Notes: a model not told the origin generated them from the letters alone. Shown: positions 12,856 through 27,220, counted from the first letter of the stretch. The stretch is 64,000 bases of DNA from Centropus unirufus (GCA_013397695.1 VYZI01000124.1:1069354-1133353), one strand, 5' to 3'. Translations and numbers: made by a program.

Positions 12856-13943
12856 TCCGATATTATGGTAACTACATTTTTATTTAAATGCTACTTTTTA
12901 GGTTGGTTTTTTTTTCCTTAAAACTCTTCAAACACACATCATCATCTCTTCTACCCCATCCCCTTTATTTCTTTATTTTTATTCAACCAATATGCACAGC
13001 AAAAATGCTAATGTTAAAAAAAATCATATTACTTTCCAGATGCAGGCTACAGGAATAGTTTTAGTATGTTTGGAAACAAGTAGGAGCTTGCCAGTGGATT
13101 TTCTGAGGCAAAACAAGACTTCTTCTGCAATTGTTAGACTATAAAGTTTTCTTTGCAAGATATATTTTATCTTTTGGTCTGCTGGAAACGCACATAGTCA
13201 CTCCTGTTCTGTGCTGCATGGAATAAGTTGCTTTTCAAATGTAATTTTCTTTTATTGATTGACTGTTTAACCATTTGTATCTTTCCTACTAGAAGTATTT
13301 AAAGAAAAGAGAGACCTCTGCCCAATTCATTTCCAGAAAACTGGGCATAAACTTACAATTCGTATTGTAATTACTAATGAAAGAGAAATGTAATTCATTT
13401 GGTTATTGTAACTCATTTATAAAATATAATTGAAACGACCTCAGGTGACAGGTTAGAATAGCACAGTAGATGCAAGAGAAAACCAAAACTTTTCATAATA
13501 GGAAATATTAAATAAATTCCTGTGCACAATAAAGCACAGACAAACCTTCTTACTCAGGTATTGCAAATAGAAAGAGATAATGGTATTAATTATTTCCTCA
13601 GGAGCAAAGAATGAGAGGAACAAAAAAAAGATAATTCCAAAATCACGTGGACAAAAAAGGTCAATTCTGAATACCCTGAGAATAAATTCGGGACAAGTTA
13701 ACCCAAGATGTAGCTTCACTGGTATTAAACCAGCAATGAATCAGACATTACTTCTTTAAAAACACCATGAATAATGACTTATTTGTATATGAGACTGCTA
13801 ATATGCAAAGTATTCTTAAGACAAAATATACATTTTCTTCCTTGACAAATTTATAATTAAACAGCATAATAATGCATTAAATTTAAATTAACAGATCTTT
13901 TAAAATCAGCAGATCTACTTATATGAAAGGTATTTCATCAAAA
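12856..13943. other. Non-genic unique DNA between two CR1 copies
   Basis: AT-rich sequence with no recognisable gene or repeat. Open frames are short; an 88-codon minus frame at 13453-13719 has no familiar features. Confidence 0.55.
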
Positions 13944-14757
13944 CATAGAATCATAGGATTATAGAATAATTTGGGTTGGAAGGGAACACTAAGGGTCATC
14001 TAATCCAACTCCCCTGCAATGAGCAGGGACATCAACTGGATCAGGTCGCCCAGAGCCCCATCCAATCTGACCATCAGTGACATCCACTACTTCTCTAGGC
14101 AACCTCTTCCAGAATTTCACCACTCACATTGTAAAAAATGGCTTCCTCATATATAATCTCAATCTAACCTCTTTTAGTTTAAAAACTTTACACTTTGTCC
14201 TATTGCAACAGTCCCTTCTAAAAAGTCTGTCCCTATGTTTCTTATAAGCACACACACCCCTTTAAATACTGAAATGCTGCAATAAGGTCTTCCCAGAGCC
14301 TTTTCTTTTCCAGGTTGAACAACTCCAAATCTCTCAGCCTTTCCTCATAGGAGAGATGCTCCATCTCTCTGACCATTTTTGTGGCTTTGGCCTGTACCAT
14401 GTTTTTCCTGTGCTGAAGGCTCCAGAACTGGATGCAGTACTGCATGTGTGGTCTCACTAGGGTGGAGGAGAGGAGCAGAATCTCCCCTGCTTTCTCTGCT
14501 GGCTGGCTTCTTTAGATGCAGCCTGGGATACAATTCGACTTCTAGGCTGCAATGTCACATTGTTGGGATCACATTCCAGCAAGTATCCCCAAGTCCATCC
14601 AGTCAATTCCTTATCTACTGAATAGTCCATCCATCAAATCCATCTCTCTTCAATTTAGAGAGGGGGATGTTGTAGAGGACTGTGTCAAAAAGCCTTACAG
14701 AAGTCCTGATAGATGGCATCCATAGATCTTCCCTCTTCCACTGATATAGTCACCGTT
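13944..14757 (-). mobile_element. CR1 retrotransposon, 5'-truncated with internal deletion
   Basis: The left edge carries diverged copies of CATAGAAT followed by the typical CR1 3' region, which places the 3' end at 13944 on the minus strand. Next comes sequence encoding the last part of ORF2. A minus frame at 14242-14457 reads EHLSYEERLRDLELFNLEKK and then LIAAFQYLKG, the characteristic carboxy end of the CR1 reverse-transcriptase protein. Near 14596 the match jumps to a part of ORF2 that should lie several hundred bases further upstream in the element, so the region with the catalytic FADD motif is missing. Recognisable similarity fades at about 14757. Frameshifts are present, so the copy is inactive. 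Confidence 0.93.
14242..14457 (-). pseudogene. CR1 ORF2 carboxy-terminal remnant
   Basis: This open stretch lies inside the CR1 copy at 13944-14757. It matches the end of ORF2, the protein that carries the endonuclease and reverse transcriptase of the element. It begins RPHMQYCIQFWS (the conserved RPxLEYCxQxWxP region in intact relatives) and ends in LIAAFQYLKG. The catalytic domain is not included; it has been removed by the internal deletion. The reading frame shifts near 14460. It is a broken fossil and not a host gene. Confidence 0.9.
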
Positions 14758-17700
14758 CATTTTAAGGATGACCCAGTCTCAAGAGAAAGAATATGTGCTG
14801 CAGTGCCTCTCTCATATGGGTCTAATTGAGGCCATCTCACAACTCAGAAAACACAACTCCAGCATAAAAACTTTTGCTATCACATTAAAGCATTCTGTGC
14901 TCTAGAGGCATCTAAACTTTCTTTGACAGATCCTTGAAGTAAACACAATAGTCTGGAAATTATTCCCTTCCAGTTAATCTGAAAATATAATTATACATTT
15001 CATTTTTTTAAAAAATATACTTCACATGGCATCATAGAACCTTTGAACTCAGCACAATGTTTTACCTAAATATATGAGGGAAAACAACTCAATTTTTAAA
15101 AGTTACCAAATATTCTGCATAGGTGATATCCACCGTATTCCTGTTTATGACTAAAAAGCAATTCAGTCAAGCTGGTGAACTTAATGAATGAAGAGCAGCA
15201 GCCTAAGTTAAAGTAAAATTGTGTGCATTAAATGTCCAGAAATCCTACTGAGGAGCTCGAGTCCTCTGGAAAAGCAACAGCACAGACCAATATAAAGACA
15301 CACCAGAAAAACTCCACTGTCACTTAGGCCAAGTTCCATGGGTATGCTCTTTAAAAGAGCAATAAAACCGTCAAAATGCTCCTTTTCATTCTTTCCTTTG
15401 TGAGCAAAATACTAGTTGTGACTGACCAGCACCAAAACATGTTTTGCCTTATACCAGAATCCACTGTTTATTGTGCTGATTACTGGAGTACCAGAGCTTG
15501 CATGTCTCCTTGATCTTTGCTGTTTCTCTGAGCAGACTGCAGCCCAAAATCTCCTCATAGAAACCTCAGTCCCCGAAACACTAAAGATTGAAGTGTCTGT
15601 TTGTTTCCCCCATAGTCCCATCTGATAAACTGGTATCAGGAAATGCCTGATTAGGAAATGCCATGCCAGTTGTCCCTGAGTTTAAGCACAAGCCAAGGAT
15701 ACATTTTATGGGGACAGATTGAAGAGGATATCAGTGCCATCTTTTGTCAAAATTTCTTTCCTTTTGCAAAGGAAAGAATCCCATTACTTGTAAAAAGGGG
15801 TAGTTCTAAGCTGAAGACACAATGGGTTGCTAAAGGCCAGCTTTTGAACACATCCCAGGGATTCACAAAAGGGTTTGCTGGAATTTAATATGATGTGCTC
15901 AGAAAGAATATGTTAGTTTGAAAACCAATGGGACAAAAAGAATAAGAAATCTTGGTTGGATATCGATCTGAAACAGAAACTGTTTATGTGCAGACTCTGT
16001 ATTACAAGCTGTTAACAATGTGTCAAAGAAATTGTACACATGAAAACAGTAATCCACAGGAAAGAGACTGAGGAGTGGGAAAGAAAGAAGGCTTTGTGGG
16101 CAGGCAGGGATTTTGTAGCATTCCTTGGAAAATTATTTGTTCGGAAGGTGTCTTCTCCTCAGCAGCTTTTCATGACTTACAGCAGGTGTTTCATCTTAAC
16201 AACTGTGCTCATCTATTTATTTTGCTCCCTTACTGTACTCACTTTCTGCTTTGTCATCAGTTAAATGTCATTCATCACCAAGAATATTCTCTTAACCGGC
16301 ACATTAGTGCCTGGGAAAGAAATGCCAGTGGAAATCTGGAGAACACTCAAGAGTGTGAAAACTTAAAAAGGATATCTTTTAGTAGGTAAAAATATCTCAG
16401 TGTCTCTTCTGTACAAATGTCTTCTACTATCCTGCTAGTCAGTCTTACAACTTCATTTCACCCTTTATTAGAGGATATAAACTTTTATGTATGATTTATA
16501 AAGCTTTCCCTAGCATTTAAAATCATTGAGAATTTTTTCACTTTTCCATTATGGAATGTATAAAAAAGTACAGTTCTTCAGAACACGTCCTTGCAAGGAC
16601 TGTCATCATGAATAGAGTCTTAGTTCAGGAGCTTCTTCTCCTCTGTGGACTGTGGAGCTTATTTCTAACATATTAACCCTAAAACACAGTAACAGTCCTA
16701 AAGGTTCCATGCGCTGGAGAAAGCTGATTTCCTGCATACAACTCCCTTATGAATTGGAGACAATTATAACAGAATCCCAGCAGTTTTTTTCTTTTGCTGA
16801 TGCACTGAAGTGAAACCATGTGCTAACCGTGTGGATCTCCAGTGAATGTAGTAAAGCATGAGGCAAAGCCTGTCTGTCTCAGAAACATACTGGCTAGACA
16901 AATGAAAGTGACTCAAGGCAACCCAAGGCGATTGTACATTGTTAAAAAAAAGTATTCCACCCCATTTTCTGCCTTCCCAGTCAGGCTTGATAATTCACTT
17001 ACTGAAACTTGACAATGTTTCCCCATGAACTTTGCATGCCAGAAAACATGTGAAGAATCTGTAATTTCCTAGACTGCTAAGAAAGGGGGAAAATATCCTT
17101 CCTCTCTTCTTGAGGGTCCTACTCAGAAGAGAAATGACTTCCCACTGAACTTGAATTATCCCATTTGCCTTAAATCTCTTCAAGTATCTCTACAATAAAC
17201 AAGGGATTAAATAGCACACAAGTAATTTCCACATAAATAACACAAGCAATTGATTAAATATGCAATCATTAATTTATATTTGCGAAGAGTGCAACAGAAC
17301 AGCAGAAGCTGTGGTTGTGTAACAAAGTGTAGAAAGAAAAACAATCCAAAGTCATTTCCTATCACATTTTTCTAGAGAATTTATTTATTAAGGTAACAAT
17401 TGCCCAGTAGGACAACAGTTTATTTTGAATATGAAAGGCAGAATTCTAGGCACAATTATACAAGAAAGCTGGTAAGGAATCATTAGGGAGAGCATCCTCT
17501 TGGCTGGAAAAATACACCAGCTGAAAGCTGAACTCTTACGGTAGATGTATTTGATTTAATTTATCTAAAAGAAGACTGAGGAAGAAAGTTTATGACATTA
17601 GTGTTCTCAGGGGTTTTCTGTCCTGCTCAGGCTCATTTCATACATTTATCATCCCAGCCTGACCTATACAAAGTCTTTCTGTTCTGTGTTATTCTTACTG

Positions 17701-20700
17701 AAAGAATGAGTACAAGTTTCTTAACATGCTTTACCAAATGTTATTAGCAACCAGCTACTCACACTTCAAATAGGAAATGAGTAGTGAGGCAAATGCTTAT
17801 TGCTTTTAAAAAATTGGTTTTAAAGAGAATTTTTTTTCTTTTCCTCTTTTCTACCTAGATAAGCTATTTCTCACAACAAAAGGCTCTCCCCTTCCACATG
17901 AAGTTTGTGTGATTCAGTTACAGCATGTAATTTTTACATTAATATTGTCAGTTATACTATTTTCTTCTAATGTCTATGTTTGACTGCATATACATAAACT
18001 CTGTCTTCTCATCTTAATACAGACAATATAATTAGAACAAACAAGGTCCATGTAAAGAGTTGTGTTCTATTCCCAATTGTGCCTGTGAGCTGTTTGAAAA
18101 AACAACTACTTTCCCATGACTCAGTTTCTTCACTTGTAAAATAAGGATAAACATAATCAACCTCTTTCACAAACCTGTAATACTACTGTTTCAAAGTGAT
18201 ATAATATAAAGATTCACTATTTCTTTGCATGTTTTCTCCTGAACTATAAATTTAAACCTGTTGACTTTGTGAGTTATGTATCTAAATTAAAAGTTACAGG
18301 AACTACATGGATGATGTGCAGGAATAAACTGAGAGCTACTTATCTCTAGTTTCCACAAGTACAGATTCAAATATAAACCCCAACGTCAAGAAACTATTAT
18401 GATCTAGGTGCCCTCAGTATTCTGACGGTTGCCTCTTTTTTTCAGTTTTTCCATTAAAACATATGAGACATGTTAGAGATCTGGATATTGGTGATCTTTT
18501 AAGCTTCAGATAACGTTCCAGTCACTGAGACAGTCAGCTTTATGTTTTTAGCGGTTTAAAATATTACTGCTTAGGAGTTTTGAAAGGTCCACAATGAAAA
18601 CTACTTTCATTTGCAATTAAGCAGATAATAACCAAGGAATTTTAATTCTTACAAATTATATTTTGACTTAGTTGTCTCCAGACCTGCCCAAAAGTGACAG
18701 CCAAAGACATAAGAACACAGAAAAGGCTGTACAGGTTTGGACGAGTCAGCTTGTCCAGTGTCTCATACCTAGCTCTGGTCAATAGCAAGTGCTTAAAGAA
18801 GAGAATAAAGACTATCTACTATGCATAAATATTTCTAAAATACCACTGATGAACCTCCAGGCTTTTTGGGGGAAGTGGTTTTTTTCATCTCTTTGGCAAA
18901 CAATCACACCTGAAAAAGTCATGGCTATGCGATAGTTATTGTGACAAACTGAAAGACCTCAAAATAGCTTTTTTTTCTGAAAATGAACATTACCTTTGTT
19001 TTACGATCCAATGATCTTTTTCTTCTACACATGTCTCCTTTTTATTTTCTATGCAACATCTCTTATACTATGGCATTATACATTCTAATTTGGTTGACAA
19101 AGCAAAAACTGCTTAAGATTCCCTTCAAAGTCTTGCAGGCCTGCTCTATGTTGGCCAAGGATTGGCATGCTGGAGAATACTTGGTCACTGAACACTTTTC
19201 CACTTTTCCAGTTCTCCTCTAGCCTGGGATCTTGACAAAATCATTGACAAAGCATTTGTTTTCTTTTCTGACTCTGGCCAGGCTCCATACAAAAATAACA
19301 TTTTAACAAAATATCACAACAACAACTTTCATGTTTCCTCCTTGGTTCATTTCAAGTCCCTCCGCTACTCATTCTCAGCATAATATTAAATCTGGAGGAC
19401 TGCCATTTTTGGACTGTGCATGCTGCCAACCATCTGAACAACAAACATCAAATAAACACACAAAAGAACTGCTTCTCTGCCACTGTTAGATGAGACAAAT
19501 CTGTGCCCTGACATAAAAGCACTGAGACATCTCACACACAATGCAAATCAGTGAGGACCATCTGGTTGGTTTCATTTACAGCCAGACATGAAAATGGCAA
19601 AAGTTGTCACGCTATGAGAAAGGATTTTCCTATTTTGGAATTACTGTAACATTCTGGAATGTATACTGGGTCAATGGCTTACTTAATACCCAGCTGTAAA
19701 CAGTCAAAGAAAATAGAGTGGGTTGCAAAGCTAGTAAGAGCCTCCATAGAGATGAATCTTCTCAGTAGAAACGTTTATGCAGAATCTACAGAAATACAAA
19801 TACAGAATTTGAGAAAATACATAAATTCATACTGGGTTCATAGCCACCTTTTCTAGAATACCTGACACTAACCATGATAATGGGCTCATGAGCAGTGAAA
19901 ACCAGGGAGAGTATGTGAGAGCTTTCCTATTTGGGAGTAGTCTGAATTCTATCAGTAAATAACAAATCACTCCTGGAGACAGTATTGTCACTTGCCTGAT
20001 TTGCAACAGCTTCAGGAAAAATGGTTGAAAGCAATCAATGATCCACATTCAAAACAGTGATTATGTGTCAACTAGCCTTCTGAAAAGTAATGTCAAAACA
20101 CAACCAACTCTAAAGAATTAATACTGTGACATGCTAGTTATTTGACTCATACAATGAAATAGTCTAGACAAGCTTGAGAAGAGGATGTTTTTTTAATTCC
20201 TCCAAACATACACTGCAAACTTAGACTGAGGACAGGTATGCTTCTGTTCTTAAGTCATCAAGACTGAAATTCAACCACCACCTTAACAGAGAGGCATCAC
20301 ATTGAAACAAGTGTGGCAGCATTTACACTTCAGAGAGGGGATCATGCAAACAATAAAGGTGTCCCCCTAAACATGCCTTGAAAACTTTAAAATCAATATA
20401 GATATTATTTCATGAAAGAAAGAAAAATTACAAAGGAGACTACCATTAGAGTTAGGTAGGAGTTAAGTGAGAATGCCAAGATTAAAAAGCTATTATCTTT
20501 TTGAATCTAGAAATTCAAACTTTTGAAGCTCGTACACTGTGATGGGTTGACCAAGAACGACATTCCTTCTCCTTTAAATTGCCAATAGCAGTTTGAATTC
20601 ATTTATTTTTTGCAAGTATCCCCACGTTCTGGTTATGCACACTAGAATTATTGACATAACATGATTATTAATTATTAGTCTCTTCAAAGTCAAATCTTAG

Positions 20701-23700
20701 TCCTGTTAGAGCCAGTGGGACCATATACTCTTTTTTTTTTTAAAGTTGCTGAGTCTGGGCCACACCCCAAATATATCATTTTTCATAAGATCAGGGTTCA
20801 AGCTGCTGCCCTTATTCCCAATAGCACTCCTGCATGTCACAAGAACTGCAGAATCAATTTTTTATCTGATTTTTAAAATTGAAGGCATAATGCACAAGTA
20901 AGCATTTAGTTCAAGAATCACATCCACTTAATGCAATCCTACTGGATTTAATTCATCTCTATTGTAGCTATATTGACATTAATATTCTGACTTTAGAAGA
21001 ATTCAACCAGAAATGAATTGGGGATTTTAGCTTCAACGAGGCTACCCAGAACATAAATCAGTGCAGAATATAGACATAATGTAAAATTGTTTTTTGTTTA
21101 TAATAAAGCTATATGGAAATGTAAAAGTTCTACTCAGCAGTTAGCATTTTAATACATTTGAATTGCAGAATTCTTTTAAATAGGAATCACTAGACTCATC
21201 AGTTAACCATAAAATACAAGGGTTTTGGTGTATATATAAGGGTAATGTGTAAATGAAATAAAGTGGCAAGAGTTTCAAAATACCACACACAACTAAGAGA
21301 AAAGAAAACAAAAAGAAACAACTATGGACATTTTGTCACTCTATTGATAAAATTAAACCAAGAGAACAGTTTGCGATATTGTTTGCAAACTAAGTCTTGT
21401 AAGAAAATCTATCTATTCTGTAAAACCAAGTCTCATCTGAGAAAAAGTCGGTTAAGCATAAAACACATTGGCAGACCAGCTGAGATAAATTGCAGATATC
21501 AATGACAAGTACAGTCTATATTGATCACATCTGTGAGCCAATGCCATTCCTGTGGAAGTAATTGGTAAACTTTTCCCTGTTTTGATGTCGGTGAGCAGAT
21601 TACTTGACAGTCATGTACTACTCAATGGTGATGGCTGTTTTGACATTTTTGTTTTTTTCTATACTAAAGTGTCGTTGTTTTAATGGGATACTGCCAATAT
21701 TCAACTTTAGAGTTTTACCCACATAGGAGTTATTAGTATCTCTTAGGGAAACTGTTTCTTCTTTCACAGTGCTGCAGTGATATAACTGTAAAGCTTTAAG
21801 CAAGAAAAGAGATACCCTTAATATTCCCAACCATCTTTCTACAGTCTGACAAATTAAACATTTTGCACCAACTAACACATGACTGAGGTAAATTGTGTTT
21901 GATGAAACAGAAACAAAATCAAAGTGTTTTCCAAACTCTAGCCAAAGCTTTCCTAGTCTCTGAAAAGCCGAAAGACAATGGATCAAGTGTTAGCTTTGCG
22001 ATTCTGTGTTTTGGCAGGCAGAGGACACAGATTTCTCCAAAATTCCATAAAAGAGATCTTTTCCTCCAAAAGAAGTCTGGCTTTATCAAATGAAGGCTTT
22101 AGGTTCCTGGAAGCCGTTAGCATTTTCTCTCTCATAGCGTGCTGTCTCTGGCACCTCATCTTTTAGAGAATCAAGTCCTGCCAGCTATGTTTAACAAATG
22201 CAGGAGAGTCCTTTGTAACAAAGCATCTGGCTTTGGGAAAAGTAATCATCCCCACAACCATCATCCAACTAATGAGTGTACATTTGCCAAGCTACACTCA
22301 TAACGTGAAGGACACGTCTATTAGCAATGTTTTTTCCTGGCAGAACTGGAATTCTCATATTTTTCCACAGACTTCCAGTGTTTTAGCAAGGACACAGTTC
22401 ATGGGTAGTTCTCTTCCCAAGTACAATTGCTTGGTACTTGTCCTTTCTCCAGTTCTTTGCTGAGCAATACTAGCATAAGAGCAGCAATGTTCTATTGGGA
22501 AAACAATGGTAGGAGTATGTTTATTGTTACACCTATACCTTGTTAATATTAAGAGAGAATAAGGTATTGGTACCTATTTTCAGCAAGTAGTAGAGAGTGA
22601 ATAGTTGGTTAATATAATAAGGTTAATAAATACACCTGATAAGTGTGTATTTAGCCAGACACGTCAGAAATTCACATGAATCTAATGAGTAAGTGCCTGG
22701 GTGCAAGATTGTCTTTCTATACCTATCTATGTTTGAACTTGATCTGAAGTATGGTCCCCTGGTACTTCACTCTTCTTCGGAATTCCATATGTAAGACAGC
22801 ATACAAAGGCAGTATAAAACATTTCACATGATCATGTAAAGCTATTCTTCCTTTTTAATTTTTTTATATTTTGCATTCCTTAGGCGAAGTCCTCAGCTCG
22901 TACCTAGTTTTGTTTCTACTGAAGTATACTGGAATTGATGAAGCTTTCAGTAAATGTTTTACATCATTGAACTGAGTCTTATTAAGACATGTAGAAGATC
23001 TTTTATATTCTAGCAGAATAGCATGGTATGCACTAAAGTTAGGCATTCTCATGAAAGTGACTGCTCTTTTCAGAACCTCAAGACAAGTTTATGCATTGGG
23101 AAAAATAGCTCCCATCTCTGAGTGAGATGTCAAGGGCTGACACCTTATATTATTCCATAATATAAGCAGAAGTTGTGAGGAAGTAATTTACAAGTTTGAG
23201 AAGTAATTTCCAACAGTCCTTATTTAGATTGTTAATGAGACAAAAGCACATCTGTTTTACACTGCTCACTGGTATCGAAATACTAATATGGAGTTACCAG
23301 TAAAACCAGATATGAGAGTAGATCCCACAAAAGGTTCATTCAGGGAGATTTCACTGTCTGTGAGGAACAACACAGTGGTAGTAAGAGATCAGTTTTCTAT
23401 CAACATGTTATTGCCTCCTTGTTACCAACACCTGCAAACTAAACTGGATGTTGTGCTGCACTGAAAACTGAGATGATGTACTCAGGGCAGATTATCCAGG
23501 CTGCTTAACAGAAGACTTTTTTTCTAAAGATGTTGAAAGCTTCCCACTAGTAGCCTCACTGCCCAGGGCCACCTCTGGGCATATCTCTCCTACAATCTAT
23601 GCTCTTCCTTCTAGATTTGAGGATTTGCTTGCTAAGGCTGAAACGCAACCTTAATTTAGGCCACAAAGCAACTACAGTATCTTGACATTGAATGTGGTAG

Positions 23701-25080
23701 ACTTCACTGCAGTTAAAAAAAGGGAAGGTGTGCTGGGAATCTGTCAGAGGATTGGTAAACTTAAAAATAAATCAATGCTTTAAAAACTCCTCATCTTGCA
23801 GCTGTGACACTGATGGAAATATTATTACCTGGATGTAGTACTTCAATCAAATACCTTTTCACAAAATTATCAATTACAGATGGTCTCTAGGCTTTGCAAA
23901 CCATAATATCAAGCCACAGTGAGAATACAGCAGACCCTCAGCCCAATAGTGCTTCAAATTTCATCTAGAATCATTTAGGAAATCAAGCAACCAGATCACT
24001 ACCAATCAAAGCTACCTGATAAAGCTGGTCATTTATTTTACAGCCCTTACCTGAAAAAGAGTGTTCAGCATAATTTATCTCAGCAAATCTCTGAAATATA
24101 TCATGCCCATTTTACATATAGGTAAACAGAGATGAATATAGCTAACATGAAAAAAATCATACAGTAAGTACACAGGGAGCTGAACAGAGAAGAAAATGGT
24201 CCTAATATCCACCCTGTTCTCCACCCCAACCCAGCAAAATAATCTTCCCACACAATTATTAATTTTTTTAGGTTAAGAGCTATATTAACATCAGGGAGTT
24301 AATGCATACAAAAGTAATAATCCTAATAATTCAAAAGATATCAGTAAATAAATAACTTTATCTGAAGAGGATTTAAGAATCTTTTTCAATACACAGTGAT
24401 CATACTCTCTAAATAAATATAAGTGGAAAATTTCTTTAAGGAAGGATTAACCTCCCAAATCTAAGTAAACTGTGAATCTGAATCATCCACGCTCGAAAAA
24501 GAGTGTTGACAGAGCCCCAGGCTTCCATTACAAGGAGGTTTATGCAGATAATTCAGTACTATTTGGCTCTTATCTCTATGCTGCTGTTTCATGCAAGGCA
24601 ACCTGCAGAAACACAGCTCAGCTTTCATTTTCCACCTCATCCCTTAATCCTCCTGAATTCTATTGTGCTTATCATTTCATCAGGAACCCAGAGAGGCTGA
24701 CTGGGCCAGAGAAATTGTATTTACGATCTTCTTGAAGAAGCAGCACCTCTATATATGAATAATAAATCAGCAGGCAAGCTTTGTCAATTTTTGTGAAAAT
24801 GGGAAGTCTCTGAGCCATTTAATGTGATCTTAATAGACCAGCCCTTGCTTTCTGTTCAAGCCATGCACTGTGACTTTTCCCAATCTGTCAGACCCTCAGC
24901 TGCATTTTCCCTATTCACAGAACATGCTATGTTTCCCAAGGTTACATGACATGAGACAGTAATTTTCCTTTCATTACTTTGTGTTGTGGTATATTTAAAA
25001 GAAACTTTGTGCTATACACTAAGAGAGAAACCAGAAATCTATATGTTGGCTCCCATAATGACATTTTCCACACTAGCTAC
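14758..25080. other. Non-genic AT-rich unique DNA
   Basis: About 10 kb with no recognisable gene, RNA gene or clear interspersed repeat. The longest frame is a 122-codon minus frame at 21618-21986 with no familiar motif. Overlapping 74- and 104-codon plus frames near 16040-16389 look like chance. A 9-bp inverted repeat at 23144 is listed separately, and a 15-bp LTR-like motif at 20538 is discussed under findings. Confidence 0.55.
23144..23166. repeat. 9-bp inverted repeat with 5-bp loop
   Basis: CTTATATTA (23144-23152) is exactly complementary to TAATATAAG (23158-23166) across the loop TTCCA. It is short and AT-rich, and could be chance in this composition. Confidence 0.8.
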
Positions 25081-25345
25081 ATCATAGAATCATGCAATCG
25101 CTTGGTTGGAAAACAACCTTTGGGATCATAGAGTCCAACTGTGCCTGTCCACTTCTAAACCATATTCCCAAGCATTTAATCCACCCGTCGTTTAAATATC
25201 TTCAGGGATGGTGACTCAAGCACCAACCTGGGCAGCTTATTCCAGGACCCAATAACCCTTTCGGTGAAGAAATTTCTAAAATTTTAAATTTACAGATTTA
25301 AAAATAAACAGTCTTCTTGTTCCTTATCAGGCCCATCCTGAGATA
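25081..25345 (-). mobile_element. CR1 retrotransposon 3' end, second subfamily
   Basis: The segment starts ATCATAGAATCATGCAAT and runs on with 'GTTGGAAAACAACCTTTGG', then text matching the CR1 3' region that includes 'TTCAGGGATGGTGACTCAAG' and 'GGGCAGCTTATTCCAGGACC'. The wording (for example TAGAGTCCAACTGTGCCTGTCC) differs from the copies at 13944 and 52671, so it belongs to a different CR1 subfamily. The 3' end lies at the left, so the element is on the minus strand. Similarity fades after about 25345. No coding part survives. Confidence 0.88.
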
Positions 25346-27220
25346 TCATACACATTCCTCACACAAGGCACAGAACTACTTTCTAAATCCTTCCTTTACC
25401 AGCCTGTGAGTCTGAATGACGCGAGCCTTTCCCTAAGCTCTCTTGCAGATGGACACTGCAGCATCATCTGCTTATGTCTGTTACAGCTATTCAGAGTATC
25501 TCATCCAAGCACTATGCCATTTTCCCAGAATATAAAAATGTCATCCTGGTTCCAACACCTAGAAATACACTTCAAAAAGAGTGTCCTGTATTGAGTATGA
25601 TCCAGAGTCCAAGCAAACTGATAGCAACAGAATTAGTTATTATTTACACTATTGGACTTGGAGATGTCTTTTGTGTATTGCTGAGTACAAGTAAAAGAGT
25701 TTGCAGGACTGTGAAAAGAAACATCTCATCTCCATTAGTACATCAGTTGAGATTTATTTTTGACAACAGAAGCAAAATATCATGACAAAGGGCATAGGGT
25801 AGCTGACTGTTGTCCAGAAATGTTGTGGGATGGCTGCAACAACATTCACTTTAAAAGAAAGACAGTGTGATGGTCATCATGAGAAGACCCTAACAGTATG
25901 GAGCTTGGACTCAGAACTGAAGTCATTAAATTATTTCAACACCTACAAGTTAGGCACAGCAACCCTTAATTTTTGAGGTCCACGAAGGAATGCAGAAACC
26001 AGGGGTAAGAAGTAGAGATTTGAAAGTGTACGTTAGCAAGAATCTTACCTGTGAGTCTCCTGCTTTTCACTAGCATAGGTATTTTGGGAAGGATGTAGAA
26101 AATAAGCTCAATCCCCACATCTGAAATTTAAAAACCAAGTCTGTCAGAATGTATTGCACCCACTTAGTTTCAAGGAAAAATTTGATGCCAGTGGATTCTT
26201 TGGCAGCTGTAAATGAGATCTTTATATTCCAGAGAAGCATAGGATTTTAGAACAGACTCCCTCTCTTCACTGATTTCAAGTTGGATGGATCTATGTGCTT
26301 TCCACTGCCTATTTTAAATCATGTTTATAGTGACACTTAGCACTTCAGAAAAGTGTAGCTTCATATTCTTGCTTCTTAAGGAGCCAGATATTCAAAAGCT
26401 AGGTGCTGCAAAGGTTAACTTTTACATAACCATTGTTTTACAAATTTGCTTTGTGTTATTCCACAACAAAACACACACTCCATGTGGTCCTTAGATTTCT
26501 TAATCTTCAGCCAGACTTTTCACTTCAGATTAAATGCTTCTAATCAGGCCTTTTAAATGTATTTTTGCTTCAGCCTAAAGAAAGTAAATCATATTGAACA
26601 AAAAATATTAGTCACTAATTATACTTATTGAAGGGTTGCCAAATACTTTGCCTTATCAAATTTCCCTGACCAAGTTATGTGGGTCTCAACACAGCCTGTT
26701 TTTAAATGATCATGAAAACCCAGCAAGGGCAGTCTGAAAAGTCTTCCTATGTTTAGGGATTCAAACAGGTTGAAAAAACACTGTAATATTTAAGATTCAT
26801 GGAGTAGCTCTTTCCACAGCTCCTATTCTTCTAAACAAAAAGAAATACTTTTGTATCCTCATAGCAGCCATAAGATTTTCAAAACAAAGAACTAATCAGT
26901 AAACTACAGCTCCTTTAACGATACAGTCACTTAGCTTGACTTCCAACATCCATTACACTCTTTGGTCCTGCTTCTCCCTCTCACTGCATTTCCAGCATGA
27001 ATGCCATTTTAAAATTAATTCCATTTTAATCAGCCATTAAGAAGTCACTGACACTTTCACTTCTGTAGCTGATATGTCATGCATAGATTACTTTGGAAAG
27101 TTTAGCAATTCAAGAGGCGTGCTTTGCCTAGACAAATGTAAGCCCATCTTCCTTCTAGTAGATTTCCAGTTTTAAAGATCTGAAAAATTCCAGAGGCTAT
27201 GAGGTAGATTTTAGAAGTAA

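Noticed and set aside
14379..14621. 80-codon plus-strand frame
   Set aside because: It is the antisense strand of the CR1 copy at 13944-14757.
21618..21986. 122-codon minus-strand frame
   Set aside because: No recognisable motif and composition like the surroundings; treated as chance.
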